Origin: Butyriboletus loyo
Lineage: Eukaryota > Basidiomycota > Agaricomycetes > Boletales > Boletaceae
Length of the DNA: 64,000 nt
Reading direction: 5' to 3'
NCBI GenBank assembly: GCA_038093515.1
Contig: JBBPSI010000060.1
Span: forward strand, 62,001 to 126,000
Below the pieces are notes generated by a model that saw only the letters and a program-made list of their open reading frames with translations, was not told the DNA's origin and did not search any database. The position numbers and the translations under genes were made by a program. Shown here piece after piece: positions 1 to 12,625 of the stretch (position 1 is the first letter of the stretch; each line of letters starts with the position of its first letter).

Positions 1-276
1 AGGAAGATGGTCATGATTATGGTATGATAGCATTCGTGTGTCCACGGCACGACCGTACGAATGCAGATCTATATAGTCAACCTGTAGACCCTTCACACAA
101 TTTTGCGCCCAGAAATATTCCCCTCGTTGTACTGTCATTCCCAGAACGCAGTCCACTCGATGCTGCAAGTAATGAGAGAGTATCGTATCATGCGACACCC
201 CAGCTTCTCGATACCTCTCAGTTCATCGTCGACTGGTAAACGAAAACTCCATGTTACAAACTACGGGACCGAGCCC

Positions 277-2277
277 TCATAGATCCCAGTATCTTTGTTT
301 TTCATGCACCACGAATGCCCCAGAGCCCACAGGTCCGAGCGTAAACCCACGCTGCACTATCTCCGCGACCCCACTCACAAACACCGTTGTCGCACCAGCC
401 CCCTCAAGACCCAATGCCTCCCACTTCACAATCTGCTTCACGTAATTGGTGTTCGTCGCCAGCACGAGCGTTTGCGTTCCCGCCTTCCACGTTGCCACAG
501 AAACTCCCCCAACGACGTACGCCGTGCGCACGGACGCGGGATTAAACAAGTACGGCGTGATCTTGGGTAGGCTCAACGCGAACGCCGACGCAGAGCTTTT
601 GATGTCCGCTGGCGTCGGGTCGTTCCATGGAACGACACCCAATGCACCCTGGTTGATACCCATGATGCTCTGCACGACCCACTCTTCGCCTGTCGGCGCT
701 CGCGACCAGTATCTAATTGCCCGGTCAGCAAACGAAGATGGCGACTGGAATGGCATGCCAAACGTATAGGTCAGCCGATATGTCACTCACTCGCCATCTC
801 CACCAAACGCTTGGGGAACGGTCCAGACAGCCTTGGTACGCTCCCAACCCATCACTTCCAATCGATTCTTGAAGCTCGCCACACGGTCGCTTATGTCAAA
901 GTATGTCCCTATACCGCTGTTCGCAGGGACGTATTCGGCACCAGAATATGTCGAGTTGAGCGGCACGGCTGCTGTGTCCCCTGCAGGGATGCTCAAGCAG
1001 TTGTCGCAACCGCAGTCACCGTAGTCGGGCGTGCAATCTGTGTTCCACTCGTTAGACCAGGTGACATTGTTTCCGACCATGTACACGTCTTGCATGACTA
1101 CGTCCGTGCCGGCTGTGTACGAAGACCAGTAGTAGTCCTGGCAGTTAAGGACTAGACTGACGGGGTGATATCCATCCAGGCTATAGATGAGATCATAGGC
1201 GATCGTCGTCGCGTTGAGGGGGTCTGACGTGCCGTCGGGCTCATCCCCGGTGTACCAAAGGAGGAGGTTAGGGCGAGTCTTGATCGCGTTGACTTGTTCG
1301 ATGACAGAGGAAGAGTTCATGTAGGTGAAGCGCATGTCGTACATGAGGTATAGCCCAACTTCTTGCATTCTGTCAATGACCAGGTTCAGCGCGGTCAAAT
1401 TGTCGAATGTCGGAACCGGATGTATCTGTTCCTCCTGTCAATAGTGATATCCTCTTGGCAAGGGTGGACGTACGATCGTGAACCTGTAAATGAGCGTGAG
1501 CATCAAGATATAAGGAAATCAGATGAACGGAACTTCACCCCTGTTCTTTCAGTTCGTTGATCACGGAAAGGTTCGTCGTCAAATACCCATCAAAATTCGT
1601 ATAAAACCCGATGGGGAACACAGGCTCGTAGGTCCCGCCAAGCCCAGTAGCAGGCTTAGCCAACAACGCACCCGTTCGAAGATCCATCTTCGTCACCGAG
1701 CTATTCGTTGGGTTTGGTAACACAGACAACGCCGTCGTCGCTGAGAACGTTTGTGATGCAGCCGCGTACGTTGCTTCGCAGGAGAGGTTGTACGCCGCCT
1801 TCTGGGGCGTGATACCCTCCAGGCTGAAGGGCAACTCATATGCAGTCGCATTCAGGGGTACGCGCCCAGTCGCGAGGGTCCGTCCATTCAAGCTGACCGT
1901 CACGTTGAGTACGGTGTCATCGCTACAAAGTCGGATGGGCTCGGCGTTGGTGATCTCGTAGTAAACGACCGGCGTGTCGATTAGAACGGCTGCAGGCGAC
2001 AAGACATCTTCTGCGAGGTAGGGCCGGATGGCAGGTGTACACCGTAGAGCGAGGAGGGAGTCCGAGAGTGCTGATGGAAGCGGGAAGTTGCCTCCGGGTG
2101 CAGCGACACTCTGCGTGGACATGTAGTGCTTCCCGCACCTGGATGTCACGACACCGAACGAAAAGAGCGTCAACGCCTGCGGAACCCATTTTTCGAAGAT
2201 GTGGCGTACCATGTTTGCGCGAGGGCTCCGGTGAGGAGGTATGGACTGAAGAGACTAGCGAGAGCGACTCGACGCAT
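277..2277 (-). CDS. Secreted glycoside-hydrolase-like protein (TIM-barrel type)
   Basis: This multi-exon gene reads right to left. The start at 2277 gives a signal peptide (MRRVALASLFSPYLLTGALA). A 45-55 nt intron follows and joins in frame to CGKHYMSTQSVAAPGG. Exon 2 (to about 1535) is a beta-rich region with several N-glycosylation sites. The next exon (about 1430-787) looks like the core of a TIM barrel: IDRMQEVGLYLMYDMRF, then LLLWYTGDEPDG with an acidic Asp-Glu pair in a typical strand-end position, and a four-Cys cluster (CTPDYGDCGCDNC). The last exon continues with YWSRAPTGEEWVVQSIMGI and a C-terminal beta-sandwich-like region ending EKQRYWDL. The barrel assignment is inferred from these motifs. 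I cannot name the CAZy family, and the substrate is unknown. It probably acts outside the cell on polysaccharide. Confidence 0.75.
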
Positions 2278-3592
2278 GAGAACGACGACAGCTGGACTAC
2301 TATCTTTGCGCCCACCACTCCTGGGACACCTTTAAGCAAAAAGTGGCTGTCGGCTGAATGAACACGGTAATAAATAGTCGGAATAAAGGCCATGTGATAA
2401 GGGCGCTGACCCGCGCTAGTGCCATTATTACGGACGGCGTGTGGTAATACGGGAACTGAGTTGCGCGTAAGTAAACAAATGTCGAAATCGAGTAGACCAT
2501 TGCGTACCAAGGTGATCAGTCCAACTTTGGTGATGATGAGGGTGCGGAGGTAGTTGCACGCAGCTGTCAATGTCGGAGTAGGACATGCAGGCGTCTGTCA
2601 CACACGCGCTGTTGGTCAACCAAGCGTCAGCGTCACAGATCATGATGTGGAATCATTAATCCGAGAATGGTTGCATGGTGGGTTCTCTAAATCACCAAGA
2701 GTTGCAGCCTGGAGTGATCCCGCAGGGAACTGGCAGTACTGGACCGTGTTGGAATCGGACCGAGCGTGGCCGCCGCTGAGTAGATTGAAGCGGGCTGTAT
2801 CGTTAGTATCACCATTCTTATCGCACTTCCTTGATCCACCTTTGACATGATGGATTCATCTCTGCGTTACTACGATCCGCCGTATTTGACTATTGTACAA
2901 GTGCATGTCTCGATACGGGATTGGCGTCGGTCTCTTGTCCACGGTTGTGTGCGATCCACTTGGTTCGTCCTACACTGGCATGCGTTGATCCGATGCCTCA
3001 CTCGTGATGGATCTTTGTCCCGAATTCGTCTCTGCGGGATTCTTCACTGGTAGCGACGACTCATGGTCCTTGTAGACTCTCTCCTCGGCGATCTTGAGTT
3101 TAAATTTCTCGTCCTTGTGTGTCCCCGTTTCGTCGACCGTGATGGGCCAGCGCAAGACTTGAGCACCGCGTCGGGTGCTTCCCCCCGGAGTCGTGTGGGA
3201 GACGCTGGTCTCCGGGAATGTCATCAATAAAGTAGGTGGTATGAATCAAGTGGCTTGACCCTCATGGGATAGCGTTACTGAAGCCAAGGACTCTTGAACA
3301 TGGCGAGATGTGAGCCCATGTCATGGCCCGGTACGGAGCCTCTGTGGAGCGTCCGTGTGACTTTGAAGAACGTTGCAGATGAAAGAGGTCGAAGTAGCTA
3401 AAGTGAGTGTGCGGAACACGACCAGAACGCAATCCCCAGATACGACTCTCCTGAATTCCCAACTTGTCCTCTTGGAAGTATCTTGGCACAGTTAACAGGG
3501 TTTTCGGGGTCGGGGCAATGTAGAAAATCAGTTCACGTGACGCACGTGTTGTTGTCGCGACGTTTTTGTTCCTCTTCTGTTCCTCGTTGGTG
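2278..3592. other. Intergenic region between divergent genes
   Basis: About 1.3 kb separates the divergent starts of the secreted GH-like gene (minus) and the PIF1 helicase (plus), so both promoters must lie here. The only notable open frame is a short minus-strand one at 2970-3227 (85 codons, charged, with KFKLKIAEERVYKDHESS). It matches no family I recognise and is not called as a gene. I see no repeat or RNA gene. Confidence 0.5.
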
Positions 3593-5891
3593 ATGGCGTC
3601 GGCGTCGACTCGGAAGCAATCACTCAAGCCAGCCTTCAGCAACGCCAAGAAGCGCAAGTCTAGCGACCTTACCGACGCCGATGCTCTCAGTCATACATCC
3701 AAACAGCCTAAAATCAATGCCTTCTTCACCCCGCGTGTCTCGCTCAGCACCACTTGTGGCACTGACAAGACGACGTCCGTCGCGAACCTCAGCGAGGAGC
3801 AGTGCAGGGTGCTTCAGCTTGTCGTGGAAGAAGGGAAGAGCGTGTTCTTTACGGGATCTGCAGGTGCGCGTTCCGTGCTCGTCGCAGTCTGGACCGTGTG
3901 TGCGCTGGCTGACCCTGTTCGACACATTGACTGTTGTTGCGGATACAGGTACGGGAAAATCATTGCTCTTGAGGGCGATCATATCGGCGTTGAGACGCAA
4001 GCACGCCAATAGACCGGATTATATCGCCGTCACGGCGAGCACTGGCATGGCGGCGTCCAACATCGGGGGTGAGTGCGGTGGCACAGTTGTAGTCGTCCTC
4101 GCCAGTCTCATCGTTCGTAATTGGACCTTTAGGAATGACAGTTCATTCTTGGGGTGCAGTAACGCCAGGGAACAACGATATTGACTCTCAGATAAAATGT
4201 GTACGAACATGCAAACCTGCATTTAAACGATGGAAGAACGTCAAGGTAATTATTATCGACGAAGGTGAGTTGTGTGCCTGTTGCAGTCACTTCTTTGATG
4301 TCAAGTGTCGTGGTACCGCAGTGTCTATGGTTGATGGACACTTGTTTAACACACTTGCCGCATTGGCAGACCGTCTTCGGAAGAAGACGTCCGAGCCCTT
4401 TGGGGGCATTCAGGTACGTGTATGCGTGTTAATTGAGTATGGACGCTAGTTCATCGTCTGTAGATCGTGGTCACTGGCGATTTTTTCCAACTCCCACCTG
4501 TGTGCAAGGGAGATGTCTTCTTCGCCTTCGAAAGCGAGGCTTGGAAGTTATGCATAGAGCATACTATCACGCTAGGTAAAGTATTCCGTCAAAAGGATAA
4601 TCGTAAGCACTATCCTCTGGTTAGCACAAGCTTTAGACTCTTGTGACCTGTTCAGATTTCGTATCCCTTCTGAACGAGATGCGACATGGAACAATTTCTG
4701 CGGATGCGTGCAGAACATTCAAGTCCCTCTCGAGACCACTCCCGCCTCCGCCTCCGTTGATGCCAAATATTCTGCCAACAGAGCTGTTTCCCATGAGGCA
4801 TGAAGTATCGAATGCAAACTCTACTCGTCTCAGGGCCTTGCCACATGCTCTTCACATGTTCCACTCTCATGATACGTTTCCAAATGCCCCGAGTATGGGG
4901 TCAGCAACGGCCAAAAAACCCTCTCCGTCCATTTCCGCAGAACCGGGAGTGGATTCAAGTCACGCACCACACAAACCTGCGAGCGCACCTTCAGGTAGCG
5001 ATAAGCGTCAATGTCTTCTCTCTGGTATTCTTGCGGAAAAGATTCTTGAGCTCAAGAAAGGCGCCCAAGTAATGCTTGTCAAGAATGTTGATGAGATGCT
5101 CGTGAATGGATGTGTAGGTCAGGTAGTTGGTTTCTTTAGGTACCGGGAGGTCATGCATGCGATTCACGGGGAGAACGACAACAAGCGGTCTGTGGCTACT
5201 AAAACCACAGGGTTCGTTCGAAAAGTCAAGGTTGGCCCGGATGGTGGTTTGCTCAATGCCGCAGAGGGAACCGCCGGTAAAGAGAACGTCGAGGAATCAA
5301 AGGCCAAGGGTAAGGTCCCTGTATCACAAAAAGAAGAGGAGGCGTTCCCAGTCGTGGAATTTCCGACGCCGGAGGGAGGTAAGGAAGCGGTGTTGGTCAT
5401 GAGGGAGGAATTCAGAGTGGAGGATTCTGAAGGCAAACTACTCGCACGACGGATGCAAGTGGGTTGCTGTCTCCAATCAGCCACCGTTCAAGACCGCTAA
5501 TATTTCCCTCTCTCAGATACCGCTTATCCTCGCCTGGGCTATGTCAATCCATAAAAGCCAGGGTCAGACCATCCAGCGAGTGAAGGTCGACCTCGGGAGG
5601 GTTTTTGAAAAAGGTAAGATTGGGTGGCGGGAGATTTGCAAGTCTCGATACTGAAAGGGGCATAGGTCAGAGTTACGTCGCTCTTTCTAGGGCGGCATCC
5701 TTGGACGGTTTGCAAGTTCTGCGGTTTGACCCCAAAAAGGTGTGTTAACCTTCCACTTCGATGCAGGTCATCGTGATGTGAAAATGTGTCAGGTCATACC
5801 ACATCCGAAAGTCATCGAATGGAACAAATCGCTTCAGACATCCGGTGTAGGGTCGATGAAAGTGTTTGATTCTTCCGAATCCACCTCGTAG
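3593..5891 (+). CDS. PIF1: PIF1-family DNA helicase
   Basis: A 5'-to-3' superfamily 1B DNA helicase of the PIF1/Rrm3 group, which acts at replication barriers, G-quadruplexes, telomeres and mitochondrial DNA. The start at 3593 ([15 protein letters not shown]) follows an in-frame upstream ATG at 3566 that is less likely. The N-terminus is short and basic. Exons joined by short introns give, in order, [19 protein letters not shown] (Walker A), [21 protein letters not shown] (motif Ia), VKVIIIDE (Walker B), [12 protein letters not shown] (motif III), [27 protein letters not shown] (motif V) and [19 protein letters not shown] (motif VI). All core helicase motifs are intact. A proline run (about 4740-4760) and a low-complexity insert lie between motifs III and V. 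The stop at 5889-5891 faces the acireductone dioxygenase gene, a tail-to-tail arrangement with about 170 bp between. Confidence 0.92.
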
Positions 5892-6064
5892 ACTGCTCAG
5901 ACCAGTATATTATTGGTATGTATTCCGAGCGTATAGCGGTAGACTGGGCGAGATCATGTCGTTTGCTGACGGTCGCGTTGATTCACGAGGATCTTTGGAG
6001 AACTGGTACGGGTAAACGTTTACAAATAGCATACAGATTTTATATGATCTGACTCGACAAGGGT

Positions 6065-6836
6065 TCAGTTTACAGCAATGCTCTTCAGGTACTCCACTCT
6101 GTATGGATTGACGTCTGTAGCCTCGCCTCTGTTGTGAGGCGTCCACTTGGGCTCGTCCTGGGGCAAGGAGTGAATGATAGGTGAGTGCGAGATACGACTG
6201 GTGTTTTGTCGATGGGGGGCTTGCCTTGAACAACCTCATTGCCTGGATGATATTCTTCTCGTCAAGTGTGAAACGGTGGTAGATGCCAAGGGGAAGGACC
6301 ATGAGGTCACCAGCATCGACTGCGCATCGGATCCACCTATCGGTCGGGTGCTCTATCCATACATGCCAACGTGACGTGCAATAACAATCGGGGTAAGAAG
6401 CAAGTATGAGAGCTCATGGTGGTAAACAGGGCTTACCACGAACATCAAAGAAGCCACTTCCCTCGAGGATGTACCTGATCTCCTCGTCTTCGTGCATATG
6501 TCTGTAGAATACAATCTCTTATTAGCATTCGAGCCGGGAGTCGCGAGTGCGTGGACCAATAGAAGCGCACTCTTCATAGAAGCTTTTGAGCTTTGCCTCG
6601 TAGAGATCGCCGAGACCTTCTTTAGTAATGGTGATGACATCCCTGTTCTTGTAACCGCGTTCACGGGCGACGGCGTCGATTTCGGGATAGTCGCCTGTCG
6701 TGGGAACGGGGATGCGCCAATGGAGGACACCGAGGGAGGCGAGGACGGCGTCGTCGACGGGTATACCGGAGTCGTGGAGGAGGCGTTGGTCGCCGGGGAT
6801 GTCATCAAAGTAGTAGGTGCGCATGACCGAGTTCAA
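6065..6836 (-). CDS. ADI1: Acireductone dioxygenase (methionine salvage)
   Basis: A cupin-fold enzyme of the methionine salvage pathway. It oxidises acireductone to 2-keto-4-methylthiobutyrate and formate (Fe form). Translation starts at 6836 ([10 protein letters not shown]) or, more like the family, at the second Met at 6824 ([20 protein letters not shown]). Later exons supply [21 protein letters not shown], with the H-x-H...E metal ligands, then [17 protein letters not shown], with the fourth ligand His. The C-terminus is [20 protein letters not shown]...IAVN. The length and all ligands match the family. The last intron (6158-6224) appears to use a GC donor (AAG|GCAAGC) instead of GT. Confidence 0.95.
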
Positions 6837-7492
6837 GTCTGTCAGTCGTGGATAAGAGTGAGAGACGGAGAGTGCATCGATATGACAGTCGGTCTATGAA
6901 TTTGCGGGTAGTGGCGTGCGGGATGTTCGTCAAGCCAGGGACCACACACCGAATTCACAACGCTCTGTCACAGGAGTGGGCACGGTCACTGGCAGTGCGT
7001 GGTGATTTTCAATTTATCATCTTCAGTGTCCCTCAGGGAGCCAGCTGCCAGCAACGTTCGGCTCGATTATTAGCTTCGATTTAGCGCCGACAAACGACAC
7101 CACAGTGACCACACGGAGGCCTGCCAACTCCACGTTTCATGCAACACCGTGAACAGTCGAATGTACGTGTTGGTATGATATTTCAGCATAACGAGTCAGC
7201 GCCCGTCGGCCCACCAGTGTGGTGGAAGCGCACTCATTCATGCTGACCACTTCCGCTCTGATCCTGAACACCCGGCCAACATGCCGCATCTGCACTGCAA
7301 GGAACGCGCGCCAGTTCCAGTCAACCTAGATAATTCTTTGCCGCCGGGCCAGCGTTCGGGTCGGCTATTCCCAAGCTTCCATGCGGTTGGCACGTTGAAT
7401 CCAAGAATCAAGGCTCGTGTTCCCCTGTGTCTCACCGCGTTGGTTCGCTCCCAACCTTTCATTGCTCCACACCGTTACCCATACTTTTCGCC
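6837..7492. other. Divergent promoter region
   Basis: About 650 bp lie between the divergent starts of the acireductone dioxygenase gene and the DUF2235 gene. Only short open frames with no recognisable protein are present. It must hold both promoters. I see no repeat, RNA gene or obvious motif pair. Confidence 0.5.
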
Positions 7493-10400
7493 ATGGCGGC
7501 GCAGGGAGGCTCGACTCGAGTCCCTCGAACGGTCAAATGTCCCCATCATGGATCGACAAGCTTGAGAAACCTCGTCGTGTGCATCGACGGCACGTCGAAC
7601 CAGTTTGGTCCCAAGGTAACGTTGACAAAATTCAAAAGTGGTTTGATTCACGTCCCGTGACGAACCTGCATCCGTTCGTAGAATACGAACATTATCGAAC
7701 TTTACAGTCATATCACGAAGAGCGATACGCAGCTCACGTATTACAGCAGCGGGCTCGGCGCAATCGCCAAGGTTGCCGGCACATCTCTGGGTCGTCGATT
7801 GTCCAGTGACATGGACATGGTCATTGGACGGTATGTCATCACGCGAGGATTCTATAACAATAGTCTCATTCTACGGCAGGAATCTACACAAGGTCATCAT
7901 GACTTCCTACCGCTGGCTTTCTGACAACTACAGAGATGGGGATAGCATATTTTTGTTCGGTGAGACATTTCGTCCTATGGTGTTGGTGCTACGTATGTCT
8001 CACTCGCGTTCCAGGCTTTTCCCGTGGTGCTTACCAAGTCCGAGCGTTGGCGGGTATGATTGCTCGAGTGAGCCGGTTTCCCAAAAAGTGCTATCCGTTA
8101 CAGCATCACCTGAAACTTGAAAGGTTGGGCTACTTCTCCCGGGAAACAACGAGCAAATACCATTGTAAGATCTCTCGTTACTCTAGTTTGCACACGCCTG
8201 ATACATTTGCAGTGCTTTCGAATTATACTCAAAAACGGATGACGATGATTCGTGCCTAACGCGACCTGCCAGTGTCATCAGCGAGCCTACGAAGAAAGGA
8301 TCTAAGAAAAAAACCAAATCTACCGAGCTAGCGAAAACGTTCCAGGAGACGTTCTGTCGAAGTAATGTTCATATCCATTTCGTCGGGGTGTGGTGCGCAT
8401 TTCGCGAGCCTCGTTGCCTTGATATGTACTTATCTCGACGACCTTTTCAGGGACACTGTGTCGTCAGTTGGCTTCAACAGGAGCAGAACGTTGCCTTGCA
8501 CGACGACTTCTTGTGAACATATTTGTTATTTCCGACATGCCCTTGCCTTGGACGAGCGACGCGTCAAGTTTTTGCCCGAGTATGTGTATGGCGGACGATC
8601 CAATTACAAAGATGACGGGCGTATCAAAGAGGTCTGGTTTGCGGGCTGTCATTCAGACATGTAGGCCTGCCATCAGCTCATTGAGGTCTCCACCCTGACG
8701 TTCGGGTCACAAGTGGCGGTGGCAACAGACGTAACGCGAGACTTCAGTCTGGGGACATTCCGTTACTGTGGATGCGGAGTCAAGCTATCGCTGCCGGGCT
8801 GGAAATGGTGCCTGCAGACGTGTTGTGGAAGATCGACGACTTGAACAAGCGAATCACGCATTCGCTGGGCCCCGGGTGGTGGCTGTTGGAACTCTTCCCC
8901 ATCAAACGTTTGCTATATTACAATTCAGATAGGCATACTATCAGGTGAGGTAGTATAGTATCATCTAGGCGCCATCTCATCGTCCCCAGGCCTCACTGTG
9001 GGGGTCCCCGAAGAATCCTGCCAGGGCAAAAAGTGCACGTGTCCGTGTTATTCAAGAACAACTACAAGCCTTATGCCCAATTCTACAATAACCCCGAAGG
9101 GTGGCCAGAGCCTATGTTTTGGAATGATGCAAGCAGTCATCAGCGGCTTCAAGAACTACCAGACTTGTGGGAGAAGGACATTTTCGATGAGCGTTCCGTT
9201 AAGAGGCTGCTCGACGATCTCAAAGGAGGCCAACCAAACCTGGATGCCCTGGACCGCCTGGCTTTCATGGCGAGCTTTGGTGGGTTCTATCTTGCATTTT
9301 TGCGGTGCACTTTTGACGATACATACTTAGATATTTGCAAAGATGCTATCCGTGACTATGGGACTGCGAAACAAATTTTGGATACCTTTTTGGAGAGCAA
9401 AGATAGATTGATACGACTCAGCACCGCGGTCACCTATTGCGAGTTGGAACTGGATTGGCATTTGGAGACGAGCCACGGCGAACTTGGCCAACAAATCACG
9501 GAAGATGTTTCTGAACTTTTGAAAAGCAACAAGGATTGTCGTCGTGCTTGCATGTACCTGCCGTCTCTTTTTAAACGGCCGGACTTGAGGGAAGGCCTGA
9601 TGAACGAAGAGAACTTGAAGAGGCTCGTCCAACTCTGCGACACCACACGTATGAATAAACACGAGGAGGGGACTTCTACCGAGGCTTTCCACAGCGCCCA
9701 GGCCTTGTCCATGTTGATGAAGTGTGCGTCGACACTGTTCAGCCTTGTGTTTGCTTGTCCTGACGATGTCTGCACCAGTGGATGACAAGTTCGCCGAGAG
9801 ACTCATTGAAATCGAAAGTGTGACTGATATCACCGGGGCGTTGCGTTCAAATTGCAAGTGACACAGTTTGAGCGATCACATGTAAGGCTTACGTCTATCT
9901 CGGTAGGCAACCCTATACTGGTCTCCGTGTTGAATGTCATGGATGGCATGGCGAAGCATCGTGCGTATGTTTCTGTGGTCCTTTGACCTGCTGACATGTC
10001 GCAGAAAGGGGCAGGGAGACCATGAGAACGGGGCCCACCGTTGCTACTCTTCTCAAACTGGTCAAGAAATTTGACGACTTTGTCGCGCCGGCGGCTACCC
10101 ATGTCCTTTGCTCCCTTCTCCCAGACAGTTTGTCCATGATAGCAACGAAGACGAGAGTGTGTCATTGACATAGATTCCCAGATGACCTACGGAATACGAT
10201 GCTCCAATTTGGGGCGCTTTCCACTTTTTTCGACATGCTCGATTGTTGCTCTGACGAGACCAAAAAAGGAACGTGTGGTGCTTTGATCAAATTCGCGCAA
10301 TATGGTACGGTCGTGTGTTCCACTCCTGATCAATTTTATTCTTCTGACTGATCTCGATGTAGACAAGATCCGGCTCATGATGTCCCGAGACGGTTACCTG

Positions 10401-11897
10401 AAAAAACTCGCGAAACGAGTACTGAGCCACGTCCCAAGCACACGCGATGGTGCTATCATGGCTTTGCTAGACCTTTGTGAGAATCAAGGTGCGGGGCGTC
10501 ATATTGTCATTACTTCTTTGGTCAGAAACTCGAGCCCACACAGCGTTGAGGACGACTGTGATGGAAGCCATCGAGGCAGCGAAAACGATACAGGTCCTCG
10601 TCGAGCGGCTCAAGCAGAAATCGACTGCTCTTTCTGCTGCCTCGGCGCTGGCGCGTCTCGTGAAGATTGGTAGGTCACCCCGCTGGACACAATGTTGGGT
10701 TTGTTTATCCATTTGGTCAGATAATGTGGCTATAATGGTATCTGACAATGAAACCGGTGCTCGTATCGTGCGAATGCTTCGGCGTCGCTGGTTCGACGGC
10801 CAGCGCGGAGAAGATGGCCTTCAAATCCTATCCGAACTACTCGAATGTGGTCAGTTGCATATGGTGGGTTGACTCGGAATACGTTTGACACACTATTTGG
10901 GTTCCGCAGAACCGTTACGAACTGCCGTCTTGAAAACTGGGGTCATCGGGGTGCTGCACGAAATGATCGACTCTGAACCTTACGAGAGCACTTATGCAGG
11001 TTTGCACTACCTTCGGGTTATCGCTAGATTTGCCAGCGGTCGGTCTTTTCTCGTCTCTTCCAATCCGTCACTTATCCCACTGCAGACGAGGGAAACGTGC
11101 TTTCGAGTGACGTGACACTGAACTTGGTTCCGCACGTGGTGAACGCATTGCGTGTTCCGCGTCGGCGAGTGCAAAAGATTGCAACGGAAATCCTGCGATA
11201 TCTCTCTGCAAAAGGTCCAGTCCATTCGGAGAAGGGCATCTTTTGTCCTTGACGGGACTCTGACGATTCGTCCACAGAGGATCTGCGCGCTCCGATCGTC
11301 GAAGGTTTGTTGAATTTGCTCAAGGATCGAAACGCTGGCGTGGTTTTCGCCGTGAGCACTCTGTTGGGATTCCTAGCCAAGTACAGTACGTCGTCACTCG
11401 CATCGTACGAGAACCCTCTCTCACTGACGAACCACAGAGTCTGTGCGCGAAAGAGTCGTGGGGGAAGAATTATTTCGGCATTTGAGCTACGAGTATTATG
11501 ACGAGTTGAAGCACCTCCAATACGACGAAAGGGGCAGAGGCCCGGGCACGGGTGCGTCCCATTTTGCATGTCTACTTTTCTTTTCTTTTCTTTTCTTTTT
11601 TCCATTTTGTGCTCTTTACGGTCTCGGTGACGCCGATATCGTTGCACAGGCGAAGTGTATGAATCCGTCGGACGCATGATCAAGCTGATGCAGGAGGATG
11701 AAAGCAACGAGGAGGCCGCTGGCACGGAAGACCAAGGGATGGAGGAGAAGAGGCGGAGCACTGCACGTGTGCCGTACGAGCTCAAGAAGGAGAATAGGCC
11801 GGGGGTGTATTGGATTGCGACGCTGTTGTGTTGTCCCCCGTTGTTGCTCTGTGGGATGGGACAGCGGGTGTACCGGGAACTATGGCACGAGGGGTGA
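7493..11897 (+). CDS. DUF2235 hydrolase domain protein with long helical-repeat C-terminus
   Basis: The start MAAQGGSTRVPRTVKCPHHG at 7493 leads into LRNLVVCIDGTSNQFGPK, the usual DUF2235 opening. Spliced exons continue NTNIIELYSHITKSDTQLTY, then FGFSRGAYQVRALAGMIARV, which carries the GxSxG serine-nucleophile elbow. VHIHFVGVWDTVSSVG and VWFAGCHSDIGGGNRR follow, completing the alpha/beta-hydrolase pattern (Ser, Asp, His all present). DUF2235 is related to bacterial Tle1 phospholipase effectors; the substrate of the fungal proteins is not known. From about 9350 on the protein is a long helical region rich in Leu, with stretches such as VLKTGVIGVLHEMIDSEPYE and VEGLLNLLKDRNAGVVFAVS that resemble armadillo/HEAT repeats. 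The tail, PGVYWIATLLCCPPLLLCGMG, is a short hydrophobic Cys-rich segment that could anchor it to a membrane. There are many short introns, and a (TTTTC)n tract lies in the intron near 11575. Confidence 0.85.
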
Positions 11898-12625
11898 TGC
11901 GTGATGCGTGATGGGCGATCTCGGGGGACGGCGCTACGTATTTTGTGTGGGCCGGGAGGATCGTGGTGGTTACTAAGGGTTCGGTTCGAGGCCCGGGCTG
12001 TCGTATACACCTGAGGGATTCCGAAGTTGGGATCGGGGCCAGAAATGGGGAGGTGGAGGTGGAACTAGGTGGTATTATAATGTGGCTTGCCAGCTGGGGT
12101 CGTCCATTGTCAAGCGTCGGCCCAGTGCGTAGTACGATAGCGAACGCGAGTCGGACTACTCGATCCACCACGACCTACCTCAGCTTAAGACGTTTAGTAC
12201 TGCCGGAACGTGCGCTGTCCAATGCTATTAGGAATCGTGACAGATCTCACCATCACGCTGCTAACTCAGTAATCGGGATCTACCCGCCTCGTCCTTGAGT
12301 ACGCACCCGGACGTCGTGCCCCGCGGTACGACTCGATAGCGACGTTCGACAAGGAGCCCATACAATAATAGCTGGAATCACCAACAAACTCAATTCAATT
12401 CGCACAACAAGATACATCGTACAAGGCACCGTGATCTGGCATGATACAAGGGGCGGGTCAAAGGGAAGGCATAAGCAAGTCAAAGGTAGGCATAGGAAGG
12501 AGAGAAAAAAAACCGCAAAGAATGTTGGTCGTGGAGATATTGACGGGCATTAGAAATCTTGTGCAGAGCAACAAATGGGCTGCGGTGGAAATCCCTGCAG
12601 CTTCGACCCCTGCTGCTGCATCGCC
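11898..12625. other. Convergent intergenic region
   Basis: About 730 bp between two convergent genes, presumably the 3' untranslated regions and terminators. No gene is recognised. The part next to 12626 (about 12577-12625) can be read on the minus strand, in another frame, as a further copy of the neighbouring gene's C-terminal repeat; this is treated as a finding. Confidence 0.5.

Noticed and set aside
11970..12010. Possible plus-strand tRNA from GGTTCGAGGCC
   Set aside because: The T-stem does not pair, and no matching acceptor arm lies upstream.
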